Source of the DNA: Synechococcus sp. AG-670-B23 | Lineage (GTDB): Bacteria > Cyanobacteriota > Cyanobacteriia > PCC-6307 > Cyanobiaceae | Assembly (NCBI GenBank): GCA_003209165.1 | Contig: QCSL01000006.1 | Span: 1-64,000 of the forward strand | Length of the DNA: 64,000 nucleotides | Direction: 5' to 3' | Program-made: the position numbers and the translations under genes | Shown here: one piece after another, positions 36,685 to 46,057 of the stretch | Numbering within the stretch: the stretch's first letter is position 1 | How the letters are laid out: every line of letters begins with the position of its first letter | The notes under the pieces: model-generated | Database searches by the model: none | What the model saw: only the letters and a program-made list of their open reading frames with translations | What the model was told of the DNA's origin: nothing

Positions 36685-38912
36685 GGATCACGGTTGATGA
36701 TGGCCTGTTCGCTAGTGTCGTTGACGGGGTGAATTTCAATCGAGGTTGGGAACGGGATATCAATGTTTTGATCTTCAAAGGCCCGTAAAATTCCTTCTTT
36801 CATTGTCGCGATCGAATTGAAGAAATCTCCTACATTGTCATGCTCAGAGCCTAGAAGGAAGGTGAAGTCCAGGCTGTATTCCGACAGGGCTGATAGTCGG
36901 CAGGATGTCATTGAAAGATTGGGGTCTGCATCGATCACCGTCTGAATAATATTTGGAATTTCCTGTCGCTTTTCTCTCGCTGTTTGGTAGGCGATGCTGA
37001 TCGAGTGCTTGAGGTTTTTGACGATGGCAATGATTGTTTTCGATTCGGCAGTCAGATTTTGCTTGGCCTCAAGAAAGTCTTCCCAGTTATCTGTTGATGT
37101 CTTTGCACTGATGATGATTCTTGACTGAGTTGCGCTTTCCTGGCTGTAGTGCACGACTGGGTATGTCAGCTTCTCCTGGTCGAGGATGAAAGTTTTAATT
37201 CGGCGAACGACTTCATTGAGCTGACCGCTACCAAAGTCCTCTGGGGTTTGAATCTCGATTTCGATGCCTTGCTGGATTGCCTGGTCATCAAAGGGAACGG
37301 CGCTCATGCGCTCTGAGTAGTTGAAGATAGTTGCATCTTCGACTTTGTTGTTCGGTATTGTGACCCTGCCGGTGAGTGTGATCATGTCAATTGAACGTAG
37401 GCCAATTCGAGAAACAAAGCCTGTGTCAATACCTATTTTGCAGAATTCCCCGACGCGGATGGGGCGGTCTGATTGAATTGCAATGCCTGCAAAGAGATTG
37501 CTCAGAAGGCGAGAACCTCCAAGGCCAATTGCAAGGCCAGGTACGGCAGAAAATGCAATGACAGCATTAGGAGGCATGCCAAGGCGTAGCAGCAGTTGAT
37601 ACAAAATGATCACGGCTGAGATGGCACCCAGAGCTCGTGAGAATGGCAAAATAAGATTTCGCATTCTCCGCAGGTCGAGGTCAGACTGTCTGCAACGGAA
37701 TTTCATAAGCCACAGAGCGCCTGAGGTACTGATTGCTTCGAAGAAAAGGACGATAGTGATGCCCAGAAAAATATATGTAGAGATGTCGAAAAACCAGTTG
37801 GAGTTCACTAAGGCATTTCCTGTAAAATTTATTCGATTGGCGATCAGGATTCTTGAAATGGTGGATAGTGGTGCCAGTGGGAGAATATAGACGAAGCGTT
37901 TCCAGCTGATGTCAAGTTTTTGCTTTGAATGGGCCCCGTGATTTGCTCGCTCCTGAGGATTCTTTCTTTGGTAAGTGCTTATAAATGCCTTGATGCATAC
38001 CCAGGTGATCGGCAGGTAGACCAGAGCAATGAAGGTCGCCATGATGTATTGAAGAATGCTTTGATCTCCAATTGGGTGTTGCAATGTTGCTTTGAGTCCT
38101 TCTGGCAGGCGTTCGTACCACTTCGGTGGAACCAGGTAGCCCGGAGTGTACGTGAAGTGGTCGTAGAGATTGGGGGATGCATAGGGATTAATCAGTGTCA
38201 GCTCATCGAGTTGCTCCAGTTGCTCCGCGCCCGAGGAGTTGTCGATGAAGCGGTACATTCGATCGATATTTTCAACGGTTTCTTGTGAAAATAAGTAGTC
38301 TTCGTTATTTTTGTCGCTGTCAATCAGTCTGGTAACAGTGATTGCAGTTCCTGGCATTGTCCAGGAGGGAAATGATTTATCATTTGGGATGTTGATCTTT
38401 TCCTTGGAGTGTGTGAAGGCGTAGTCAAGGATCTCCTTGAGCTTTAATGCCGATTCTTCTTTGACATCATTCCGAATGCTTGCTGGGATGGCGGAATCGT
38501 CAATAGTGCGAGTTGCTGTTTGGAAAAGGATTTCCGCTTCTTGGATTTGTTGCAGGCTGGCTTCGCTCCAGAAAAATCCAGGTTCTGACTCGGCGTTATT
38601 ACTAACTGCATCAATGATTTCGCCGACGCGTGCCATGGCTGCGTAGAACCGCAGCAAAGTGGCCTCTGGTGTGTACCCGGTGATTTTCCCCAAATATGAT
38701 TGTTCCCAGTTATCCGCGTAAATCTCAATATCTTCGAAGAATGGTTGGTCTTCAAGGGGAATCAATGCCTTCGTGGTTTTTGGATCAACCTGGCTCAAGG
38801 AGCTGTCGTGGGTGCGAGTGTTTGCATGTGTGCGATTCAGATTCGCCTGAGTCAGTGGCAAGCCAATGGCAATCAGCACCCCGAAAAGCCAGTAGATCGC
38901 TTGCCTTCGCAT
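36666..38912 (-). CDS. Mechanosensitive ion channel, MscS family (large form)
   Basis: A 748-residue protein started at ATG 38912 after rejecting an 18-residue extension. A signal-like helix is followed by a large periplasmic region of about 250 residues (Glu/Asn-rich, predicted helical), then several helices, and the MscS core: the pore-lining ALGAISAVIILYQLLLRLG helix and PGLAIGLGGSRLLSNLFAGIAI, GEFCKIGIDTGFVSRIGLRSI and the beta domain TLTGRVTIPNN. It gates solute release on osmotic downshock. Lower GC than its flanks and its place between two cdd remnants suggest insertion or segmental duplication. Its last codons lie in repeat A1. Confidence 0.88.
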   Translation of the reverse strand: MRRQAIYWLFGVLIAIGLPLTQANLNRTHANTRTHDSSLSQVDPKTTKALIPLEDQPFFEDIEIYADNWEQSYLGKITGYTPEATLLRFYAAMARVGEIIDAVSNNAESEPGFFWSEASLQQIQEAEILFQTATRTIDDSAIPASIRNDVKEESALKLKEILDYAFTHSKEKINIPNDKSFPSWTMPGTAITVTRLIDSDKNNEDYLFSQETVENIDRMYRFIDNSSGAEQLEQLDELTLINPYASPNLYDHFTYTPGYLVPPKWYERLPEGLKATLQHPIGDQSILQYIMATFIALVYLPITWVCIKAFISTYQRKNPQERANHGAHSKQKLDISWKRFVYILPLAPLSTISRILIANRINFTGNALVNSNWFFDISTYIFLGITIVLFFEAISTSGALWLMKFRCRQSDLDLRRMRNLILPFSRALGAISAVIILYQLLLRLGMPPNAVIAFSAVPGLAIGLGGSRLLSNLFAGIAIQSDRPIRVGEFCKIGIDTGFVSRIGLRSIDMITLTGRVTIPNNKVEDATIFNYSERMSAVPFDDQAIQQGIEIEIQTPEDFGSGQLNEVVRRIKTFILDQEKLTYPVVHYSQESATQSRIIISAKTSTDNWEDFLEAKQNLTAESKTIIAIVKNLKHSISIAYQTAREKRQEIPNIIQTVIDADPNLSMTSCRLSALSEYSLDFTFLLGSEHDNVGDFFNSIATMKEGILRAFEDQNIDIPFPTSIEIHPVNDTSEQAIINRDPASNPA

Positions 38913-39042
38913 GTCATCAGGTTCTGCTACTAGCCGAAAGTTACAGACGGTTATTAGACTTGTCACATCAAATTTGTTGGGTTTGTTTTGCCTTCAGGGC
39001 TCATTTCAAATCCCTCTAGCTGGAGCAGCTGCACTCCTCTCA

Positions 39043-39400
39043 TCCCGACGCCGGTGATGTGAACCTTCGACTGGTGCGGCATCAATTCCTGCCTCACCTG
39101 ACGTCAGGTGACGCATTGCATGCGGGATCCTTGGGTTGCATCGCTCTGAGCACCGATGCAGCTCACGGCCAGTTCAATCGGTCGTCTGCCCTGGCCGATC
39201 GCAGTGAAAATGGCGACCCTCTCGGCGCAAATGCTGAGCCCATAACTGGCATTTTCCACGTTGCAGCCTTCGATCACACTGCCGTCATCACATCGCACAG
39301 CTGCCCCCACGTAGAAGGCCTAATTGGGGCAATGGGCACGGTTGGCGGCCTCACGAGCCCGAGCCAGTAGAGCCTCAGCGTTGTTCGCGGCAGGAGCCAT
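39043..39400 (-). pseudogene. cdd: Decayed cytidine deaminase, copy 2
   Basis: From ATG 39400 the frame reads MAPAANNAEALLARAREAAN, then hits an in-frame TAG (39320-39322) where copy 1 has Tyr-Ser of CPYSAF. Downstream it continues [32 protein letters not shown] (intact Cys-Ala-Glu-Arg) and ELAVSCIG, after which the zinc-binding PCxxC region is replaced by unrelated sequence; only a scrap CLTSG...RQ-like tail can be aligned. Neither copy is functional. It is the duplicate of 36081-36475. Confidence 0.85.
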
Positions 39401-39470
39401 GAGCCGTTTCAAAAAGGCTGCTCAGGGTTTGCGTCCCCCACCGATTGGGTTAGGTGGGATTGATGGCTGA
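39043..39470. repeat. Duplicated segment A2 (second cdd copy)
   Basis: Direct-orientation relative of A1 (36137-36684), sharing the cdd body, the ctgctcagggtttgcg motif and the attgggttagg-ggattg tail including a second copy of the channel's stop codon context. Mismatches and small indels throughout suggest an old event. Confidence 0.8.
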
Positions 39471-39850
39471 GTTTGAACCCATTTTGTGGATCAATGATTA
39501 CATCTCCGCTGACAGCGACATGACTCTCCCGGGCAGGTTTTCTGGAGATTTCGGAGCCATCGAAGTTCAGTGTTCTCAAGGGAGCTTTGTACGGCCAGTG
39601 ATAGGTCATGTGTGTCCCTTCCATATGCTCAACATTGGAACTGCTGAAGCGTTCCACCCAGTGTGTGAGCCTGCTATCGATCACCGTTTCCGGTTCAATT
39701 CCCGGGTCATCACTCCGCTCAACCCGGAACTGTTGCTACTGAAGCTGACGGTTGCCAGGAATGGTCTGGACTGACTACCTGGCCTTCACGGTCAGGATCG
39801 TGCAGACCAGTGGAGGTGGAGAAGGTGCTGAGACCGACAGGTGGCAGCGA
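39471..39850. other. Gap with a possible gene remnant
   Basis: About 380 bases between the duplicated segment and hemL. A minus-strand frame (39409-39684) encodes a 91-residue peptide with HWVERFSSSNVEHMEGTHM and PQNGFKLSHQ, interrupted upstream by a TAG, so it may be a decayed gene. The plus-strand frame 39454-39774 is not supported either. Nothing else is recognised. Confidence 0.35.
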
Positions 39851-41152
39851 TCAGGCCACGGCCGCGAAGCTTTCGCGGAAGGCGTTGATCGTCGCCTCGA
39901 TATCGGCGTCGGAGTGCGCGAGGGAGGTGAAACCGGCTTCGAAGGCCGACGGTGCGAGGTAAACACCCCGCTCGAGCATGGCGCGATGCAACTTGCCGAA
40001 GCGTTCAGAATCCGTGGCCTTGGCTTCTTCAAAGTTGCGCACCGGGCCTTCGCACAGGAAGAAGCCGAACATGGCGCTGACGCTGGCGGCTGTGATCGAA
40101 ATGCCAGCGGATTGGGCGCTGTCTTTGATGCCCGCCACGAGCTTGTGGGTTGTGGCCGTCAGCTTTTCGTAAGTGCCGGGCTGTTTGAGCAGTTCCAGCG
40201 TCTTGATGCCAGCGGTCATCGCCAGGGGGTTACCGCTGAGGGTTCCGGCCTGATACATAGGGCCAGCCGGAGCAACCATCCCCATGATGTCGGCGCGGCC
40301 GCCGTAGGCGCCCACGGGCAGTCCGCCACCAATGACCTTGCCCATAGTCGTGAGGTCTGGAGTGACGCCGAAATGCTCCTGGGCACCGCCGTAACTGATC
40401 CGGAATCCGGTCATCACTTCGTCGAAGACGAGCAGTGCACCGTTCTCTTTGGTGAGTTCCCGCAGACCTTCGAGGAAGCCTGGTTCCGGCTGAATGAAGC
40501 CGGCGTTGCCAACAATGGGCTCGAGAATCACGCCAGCAATGGCGTCGGGGTTCTCGGCGAACAAAGCCTTAACGGCCTCGAGATCGTTGTAGGGCGCCGT
40601 CAGGGTGTTGGCTGTGGTGCTGCGGGGCACCCCTGGGGAATCGGGCAGGCCAAGGGTGGCAACGCCAGAACCAGCCTTCACAAGGAACATGTCCGCATGG
40701 CCGTGGTAACAGCCCTCGAACTTGATCACCTTGTCGCGGCCGGTGTAGGCGCGGATCAGGCGCAACACAGCCATGCAGGCTTCGGTGCCGCTGTTGACGA
40801 ATCGCACCATCTCAACGCTGGGCACAGCGTCGATCACCATTTCGGCCAAGGTGTTTTCCAGGGCACAGGGTGCTCCGAAGCTTGTGCCCTTCTCGATCGC
40901 CTCCTGCAGTGCTGAGATCACCTCGGGGTGGGCGTGGCCGCAGATGGCCGGTCCCCAGCTGCCGATGTAGTCGATGTATTTATTGCCATCCACGTCCCAG
41001 GCATAGGGTCCCTTTACCCGATCGAACACGATCGGCTGACCGCCTACAGACTTGAACGCCCGCACAGGAGAGCTGACACCTCCGGGCATCAGGGCTTGTG
41101 CTGCGCCGAAGATGTCCTGGGAGTGGCTGGTATTCAACGCGGGAGCTGTCAC
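39851..41152 (-). CDS. hemL: Glutamate-1-semialdehyde 2,1-aminomutase
   Basis: A 433-residue PLP enzyme making 5-aminolevulinate, the last step of the C5 path to chlorophyll, heme and bilins. It starts at GTG 41152 ([17 protein letters not shown]), which gives the usual length; a TTG at 41167 is less likely. The [17 protein letters not shown] segment, the [19 protein letters not shown] region, and the PLP-lysine in [18 protein letters not shown] are intact. hemC at 60.8 kb and gltX serve the same pathway. Confidence 0.97.
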   Translation of the reverse strand: MTAPALNTSHSQDIFGAAQALMPGGVSSPVRAFKSVGGQPIVFDRVKGPYAWDVDGNKYIDYIGSWGPAICGHAHPEVISALQEAIEKGTSFGAPCALENTLAEMVIDAVPSVEMVRFVNSGTEACMAVLRLIRAYTGRDKVIKFEGCYHGHADMFLVKAGSGVATLGLPDSPGVPRSTTANTLTAPYNDLEAVKALFAENPDAIAGVILEPIVGNAGFIQPEPGFLEGLRELTKENGALLVFDEVMTGFRISYGGAQEHFGVTPDLTTMGKVIGGGLPVGAYGGRADIMGMVAPAGPMYQAGTLSGNPLAMTAGIKTLELLKQPGTYEKLTATTHKLVAGIKDSAQSAGISITAASVSAMFGFFLCEGPVRNFEEAKATDSERFGKLHRAMLERGVYLAPSAFEAGFTSLAHSDADIEATINAFRESFAAVA

Positions 41153-41288
41153 TGGAACCGACGCCAAAGGGCTGATGCAAACCGAGCAACATCCTGACTC
41201 AGGAACGACCGGTTCCGATTGCTGTGTTTCTTAATTGCCCACTTCGCAAGCATTTTGATGCGTAATCTTTGATCAGATCGAGATCGAT

Positions 41289-42740
41289 GTGTCCCACGAC
41301 TGGTCAGTACTGGAGAGGGATTTACGCCACTGTCTGCCCCCTCGGGCCATTGTGGCGAAGCGTCAAGAACTACTTAGTTACGACTGTGACGGACTGACGC
41401 TTGAGCGCCACTGTCCTCCCCTGGCGGTCCTGCCGGAAACCACCGAGCAGGTCGCCGCGGTGTTGCAGTGCTGCCATCAACGTGGCGTGCCGTTTGTGGC
41501 TCGCGGCAGCGGTACTGGCCTCTCGGGGGGAGCGCTGGTGGATCAGCAGGCGCTCCTGGTCGTAACCAGCCGCATGCGTCGGGTGCTTGAACTTGATTTG
41601 GCCAATCAGAGGATCACGGTTCAGCCCGGGGTCATCAACAGCTGGGTGACGCGCGCTGTTGCAGGTGATGGGTTTTATTACGCCCCGGATCCGTCCAGCC
41701 AGGTGGTCTGCAGCATCGGCGGCAATGTGGCGGAAAACTCGGGCGGGGTGCATTGCCTCAAATACGGCGTGACCAGCAACCACGTCCTGGGGCTTGAGGT
41801 GGTGCTGCCCGACGGAACCATCATGCAGTTGGGGAACGGGCTGGCTGAATCCTGCGAATTGGATCTACGTGGTGCGTTCATCGGAAGTGAAGGCACGCTG
41901 GGCATCGCGACGGCCATCACCCTGCGCCTGCTTCGGGCGCCGGAGTGCGTGAACGTGCTGTTGGCTGATTTCGCCACGATGGAAGCTGCAGGGGAAGCGG
42001 TGCGATCGGTGACCGCGAGCGGTCTCTTGCCGGCGGGGATGGAAATCATGGACAACGTCACCATCAATGCCGTCAATGATTATTTCGGCTACGACGAGTA
42101 CCCCCGTGACGCTGCGGCGGTTCTGCTGATTGAGCTCGATGGCCAGGAGGCTGAAGTTCAGGAGTCTTCAGAACGGGCCGAAGCGCTTTGTCGAGCGTCA
42201 GGGGCCCGAGGTCTGCGTCGGGCTCAGGACCCCACTGAGTGCGCGATGCTCTGGAAAGGACGTAAATCGGCGTTTTCAGCGGTCGGCAAAATCACGCCGA
42301 CCTACTACGTGCAAGACGGTGTGGTGCCTCGCAGCAGCCTTCCGTCGGTGCTTGCGGCCATTGAACGGCTCAGCCAGCTGCACGGCCTGCCCGTGGCCAA
42401 TGTTTTCCATGCGGGCGATGGCAACCTTCATCCACTGATTCTTTATTCCCTGGACCAGCCCAATGTGGAGCGGAGCGTCAAGGAGCTCGGTGCCGCCATC
42501 CTGCGGGTTTGTCTTGATGCCGGTGGCAGCATCAGTGGAGAGCATGGTGTCGGCGCCGACAAGCGTTGCTACCTCGACTGGATGTTCAACCCCGACGACC
42601 TGGAAACGATGGGGCTGTTGCGGTCCGCCTTCGACCCAGACAACCATGCCAATCCGGGCAAGGTGCTTCCCACGCCGCGCACCTGCGGTGAATCGGCCAA
42701 ACGCAGGGTCACGCTGCCTGCAGGAGTTGAGCTCTACTGA
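41289..42740 (+). CDS. glcD: Glycolate oxidase FAD-linked subunit GlcD
   Basis: A 483-residue FAD_binding_4 protein of the VAO family. The PP-loop region FVARGSGTGLSGGALVDQQALLV and CSIGGNVAENSGGVHCLKYG bind FAD, and the C-terminal FHAGDGNLHPLILY and GSISGEHGVGADKRCYLDWMF hold the metal/substrate histidines. It oxidises glycolate in photorespiration, linked to the plasma-membrane electron chain with GlcE/GlcF, which are not adjacent here. Starts after a short gap from divergent hemL. Confidence 0.95.
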   Translation: MSHDWSVLERDLRHCLPPRAIVAKRQELLSYDCDGLTLERHCPPLAVLPETTEQVAAVLQCCHQRGVPFVARGSGTGLSGGALVDQQALLVVTSRMRRVLELDLANQRITVQPGVINSWVTRAVAGDGFYYAPDPSSQVVCSIGGNVAENSGGVHCLKYGVTSNHVLGLEVVLPDGTIMQLGNGLAESCELDLRGAFIGSEGTLGIATAITLRLLRAPECVNVLLADFATMEAAGEAVRSVTASGLLPAGMEIMDNVTINAVNDYFGYDEYPRDAAAVLLIELDGQEAEVQESSERAEALCRASGARGLRRAQDPTECAMLWKGRKSAFSAVGKITPTYYVQDGVVPRSSLPSVLAAIERLSQLHGLPVANVFHAGDGNLHPLILYSLDQPNVERSVKELGAAILRVCLDAGGSISGEHGVGADKRCYLDWMFNPDDLETMGLLRSAFDPDNHANPGKVLPTPRTCGESAKRRVTLPAGVELY

Positions 42741-42746
42741 ACTGGA

Positions 42747-43580
42747 TCAGAACATCAACTCATTGCTCTCGTCGTCGTCGGCTGGTGGCCAGTCCAGCTC
42801 AACGCTGACCGGAGCATGGTCACTGGGCTGTGGGTTTCCGCGGATGCCTTTGTGGATGACGCAGCTGCGGGCAAGTTCCAACAGTTCCTCACATACATAA
42901 ATGTGATCGATGCGCCAGCCGCGGTCTCGGTCCCAGGCACCGCTGCGGTAGTCCCACCAGCTCCAGTGACCAGAATCCGGTTCAAACACCCGGAACACGT
43001 CTTGAAGCCGCTCACCCAGGGCTTCACGGAGAGCATTACGTTCGGCATCGCTCGCCATGATTCCGCCGGTCTGTCGATCGGGGTCGGGAAGATCGCGTGC
43101 TTCGAGGCCGATGTTGAAGTCGCCAACCATGCACAGCGGCTCGCCGCGTTCCTGCTGAGCATCGAGATAACGCTTTAAGCAGCCGAGCCAGGTCAATTTG
43201 TAGGGGTATTTATCCGACTTCAGGCTCGATCCGTTCGGCACATAGAGGTTGAGCACGCGAACACCGTTCAGCAATGCGCTGATCACGCGCCTCTGTGTGC
43301 CGAGACCTTGCGCTTCAGCATCATTCGGGAGCTCCCCAACAAAGCCGCAGCGCACATCCTCCAAGGGCTCGCGGCTGATTAGGGCAACGCCGTTGTAGGC
43401 CTTTTGGCCATGGATGTGCACTTGCCAGCCAGCAGCTTTGAAGCTTTCAAGGGGGAATAGGGGGTCATCCACCTTGGTCTCCTGCAGACAGAGCAGATCC
43501 GGTTGCTCGTTCTCCAGCCAGCTGAGCACTTGGTCCAGTCGCGTGCGAACCGAGTTCACGTTCCAGGTGGCGATCTGCAC
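42747..43580 (-). CDS. xth: Exodeoxyribonuclease III (Xth)
   Basis: A 277-residue EEP-fold nuclease for base excision repair. It is taken from GTG 43580, so the protein begins VQIATWNVNSVRTRL, the family N-terminus; ATG 43613 adds 11 residues. LCLQETKVDD has the metal-binding Glu, MVGDFNIGLEARDL, IDHIYVCEEL and GNPQPSDHAPVSVEL hold the remaining catalytic Asp, Asn and His. It is convergent with glcD and diverges from the exported protein gene. Confidence 0.95.
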   Translation of the reverse strand: MQIATWNVNSVRTRLDQVLSWLENEQPDLLCLQETKVDDPLFPLESFKAAGWQVHIHGQKAYNGVALISREPLEDVRCGFVGELPNDAEAQGLGTQRRVISALLNGVRVLNLYVPNGSSLKSDKYPYKLTWLGCLKRYLDAQQERGEPLCMVGDFNIGLEARDLPDPDRQTGGIMASDAERNALREALGERLQDVFRVFEPDSGHWSWWDYRSGAWDRDRGWRIDHIYVCEELLELARSCVIHKGIRGNPQPSDHAPVSVELDWPPADDDESNELMF

Positions 43581-43634
43581 GGTTGATCGAGTGTTGTCAA
43601 AGACCCTTAGCATCAGGCAACCCGGATTCCGCTG

Positions 43635-43919
43635 ATGTCTCCCCGTCTTGCGGCTGTCGCGCAACTTGTTCTGTCGTCCCTGGTGGCAACGTCCATCCCG
43701 GTAGGCGCACGTGCCCAGGTGGAAGCGCCTTTTCAGAACCGCGAAGAACGCGAGATCTATGGTGAAACCAATGGCAGCGGCTCAATTTTGGATGCCGCCA
43801 ACCCAATGGATTTCCTGAATCAGATCCGGAGGGCGACGGCCATGGATGACGCCACTCCACCCTCCGATGCGATTGATGCGGCGCTTAAGGCCTATCAGAA
43901 CCCTCCTGAAACGCCGTAG
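43635..43919 (+). CDS. Exported hypothetical protein, 94 residues
   Basis: A signal peptide of about 27 residues (QLVLSSLVATSIPVGARAQ-VE) precedes a short hydrophilic mature part with ETNGSGSILDAANPMDFLNQIRRATAM. It is probably a small periplasmic or lipid-associated protein, conserved in cyanobacteria as far as I recall. No motif is known. It lies between the divergent xth and the decayed TPR gene (convergent). Confidence 0.68.
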   Translation: MSPRLAAVAQLVLSSLVATSIPVGARAQVEAPFQNREEREIYGETNGSGSILDAANPMDFLNQIRRATAMDDATPPSDAIDAALKAYQNPPETP

Positions 43920-43987
43920 TGCTGGGATGTTCAGAAGCAGTATTGAGGGCTTGCACTTATATCCGAGCTGTCCTGCCACCAAATCGA

Positions 43988-44696
43988 TCAAAGGATTGTT
44001 TCGTCCGTTTGAATCCCACGTTCCCGGGCCTGCTTCACCAGGGCGTGAACAGCTTCCGGATCCCCTTGCTCTTGCTGCAACAGCGCTAGGGCCAACAGGG
44101 GCCTTGCGTCATTCGCGTCCTCTTGGGCCAGTTCTCCATACAGCTCTATCGCGGCCTGATTGGATCCGCCTTGTCGCAGAAGATCAGCCAAAAGCAAACC
44201 GATCTCTAAACGCTGGCCAGGCTCCAGGGCTTTGAACCGGGGGGTGAGCTCCGCTTTGGCCTGGTGATGGCGTCCCTGCTCTTGATCCAGTAGCACCAGC
44301 AGCTGCAGCACCTGCAGATCATTCGGATGCAGTCGCATCAGATATTGAAGGCTGCGCCGAGCTGCTTCTAGCTGGCCATTCCGACGTTGCAGTTCCGCTT
44401 TGAACAGGGTGAGTTTTCGCGGCCTGGAGCGACCAGATAGCCATGGTTGCAGCATCACTTCGGCCTCTTGCAGGCTTCATTGCAACCAGGCGTTCCAGCA
44501 GCAGGCGCCGCTCTGCCTCGCCGAGGTTTTGCTGATCCTGGAGTTGCCGCAGCAGCGTTTCATCCTGCTGATCGTCAGCCAGGCGACTCGCTCGCGCACG
44601 GGTTTCCGGGGCCATGGAGGCCGCGGCGATCCATCCGACCAGTGCAGCACTACCCATGGACGCCATCAACAACAGAATCCTGCGCGGGATCGGCAT
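43988..44696 (-). pseudogene. TPR-repeat protein gene split by a frameshift
   Basis: Two frames join to one protein. The first part begins at ATG 44696 with a signal-anchor-like MPIPRRILLLMASMGSAALVG and an Arg/Gln-rich region, QQNLGEAERRLLLERLVAMK. After a frameshift at about 44478-44483 the second frame continues LQEAEVMLQPWLSGRSR and then two to three TPR-like helical pairs (ELQRRNGQLEAARRSLQYLM, ELAQEDANDARPLLALAL). The join reads naturally across the shift, so this was one TPR protein of about 235 residues. A single lesion means a sequencing error is possible. Confidence 0.7.
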
Positions 44697-44789
44697 CCGA
44701 TTTCGAATCAGCCACTCCAGTCCGAGGAGATTGCGGTGGGCTGGCTACAGTCTTCACAAGGGTTTTTGACTACGCCAGGATCAGCATCA

Positions 44790-45410
44790 ATGCGCGCCCA
44801 TCCGATTCCCCCGGTCACAGAGCCGTTGCAGTACCGGGCCATCGGGCTTGTGCGCGGCACTTATGCCCCAACCGATACCGAGCAACTTACCCGTGGCACC
44901 TTGACCGATGCCCGAGGGGTGCCCCTGGAAACTGTTGTGCTTGGTCGAGTGCTCACCCTGATTCGGCGGCATCTGCCCTTGGATCAACCCCACCTCTGGG
45001 TCGTATACCCCAGAAGTCGTGAAAGTGATCATCTGCATTTGCAGATTGCTGGGGTCTGGGAACCCAGCACCCTTGCTCCGGACCAAGCCAATGCCTCTGA
45101 CACCTTGCCTGAGGGTGATGACTTTTTCTCCGTCAGGGGGGAGTTGATCTTCACCAAGCCTGAAACCGGCGAAATGGTGGTGAAGGTGCGGCAGCAGGCT
45201 CGCGCTGACGGCCACCGTCCTCTTCCTTTCAAACTACAGATCAAGGGCGAGCTTCCCCTCGCACACCTGCGTCACTTTGTCAGCCTGGACCTGCGCCGAC
45301 AGGGCCAGGAACTGCACCTGGAACAGCACGAGGTGATTGCACCCATGCCGACGCGTGGTGGCAAATCCAAGGGAGGACGTGGGCGTGCAACCTCCCGCGC
45401 TCGCAGCTGA
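44790..45410 (+). CDS. Conserved hypothetical protein, 206 residues
   Basis: Started at ATG 44790 (MRAHPIPPVTEPLQYRAIG). It is soluble, with conserved-looking GLVRGTYAPTDTEQLTRGTLTD, LWVVYPRSRE, GEMVVKVRQQ and a basic Gly/Arg/Ser-rich C-terminal tail (RGGKSKGGRGRATSRA) that may bind nucleic acid. I do not recognise the family, though it seems typical of cyanobacteria. It overlaps the next start by one base, beginning a run of co-directional genes to 49.2 kb. Confidence 0.7.
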   Translation: MRAHPIPPVTEPLQYRAIGLVRGTYAPTDTEQLTRGTLTDARGVPLETVVLGRVLTLIRRHLPLDQPHLWVVYPRSRESDHLHLQIAGVWEPSTLAPDQANASDTLPEGDDFFSVRGELIFTKPETGEMVVKVRQQARADGHRPLPFKLQIKGELPLAHLRHFVSLDLRRQGQELHLEQHEVIAPMPTRGGKSKGGRGRATSRARS

Positions 45411-46057
45411 TGGCAGAGGGGGGGCAGGGCTCCACGGGGGCACTTCGAGCTGGAGTCGCTGTTGCCGGCATTACGGTCCTCGGCGCTTTTGGTCCTGCCC
45501 TGGGCCTATCGGCTGCCTGGATCGTGGTGGCCGTTGGGGGTGCCTTGGTCACGCTGAGCGTTGATGCCGCCAGCTGGGAAGGCATGGGCGGACACATCCT
45601 TGCCGAAACTTTGCCTGGTGGGCAGGAGCGTTTGCGTCGGATTGCGGTGCATGAGGCGGGTCATGTTCTGATCGCGGAAGAGGAGCAACTTCCGGTTCAA
45701 CAGGTGCTGGTGGGAACCCTGGCCTGTTTTCGTGCGGGTTTGCGCAGCAGCGGCGCCACTGAGTTCGCCGTGCCCGACAGCGTCCGCATGCCCCTTGAGG
45801 ATCTAAGGCGTTGGAGCCGGGTGCTTCAGGCCGGCATCGCTGCTGAGACTGTGGTCTTCGGCAAGGCCCGCGGAGGTGCCGATGACCGTGCCTTGTTGGG
45901 ACGGCTTTGGGGGCTGTCGGGCCATGATTTGGCTACGGCTCAAAGGGAGCAGCGTCGCGCCCGCCGGGAGATTGAGCAGCAGTTGCGTCAGCAGCGTGAA
46001 GCGCTTGACCTGCAAGCCGGTGTTCTGTTGGAGGCGGCCCCGCGTCTAGGGCGATGA
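45410..46057 (+). CDS. Membrane metalloprotease-like protein with HEAGH motif (M41-like, AAA domain absent)
   Basis: A 215-residue protein with two hydrophobic segments (AVAGITVLGAFGPALGL and AAWIVVAVGGALVTLSV), then AVHEAGHVLIAEEEQL (about residues 79-95), which is the HExxH zinc motif of FtsH-type M41 peptidases, and AGIAAETVVFGKARGGADDRALLG, similar to the third-ligand region of FtsH. No AAA domain is present. It may be a membrane peptidase or a partner of FtsH. Overlaps larC by 4 bases. Confidence 0.72.
   Translation: MAEGGQGSTGALRAGVAVAGITVLGAFGPALGLSAAWIVVAVGGALVTLSVDAASWEGMGGHILAETLPGGQERLRRIAVHEAGHVLIAEEEQLPVQQVLVGTLACFRAGLRSSGATEFAVPDSVRMPLEDLRRWSRVLQAGIAAETVVFGKARGGADDRALLGRLWGLSGHDLATAQREQRRARREIEQQLRQQREALDLQAGVLLEAAPRLGR

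Noticed and set aside
39454-39774. 106-codon plus-strand frame next to hemL
   Set aside because: No start signal, no family, and it conflicts with the gene remnant on the other strand.
39752-40915. 387-codon plus-strand frame opposite hemL
   Set aside because: It is the complement shadow of a strongly coding gene; its residue mix is Gly/His/Val-rich without motifs.
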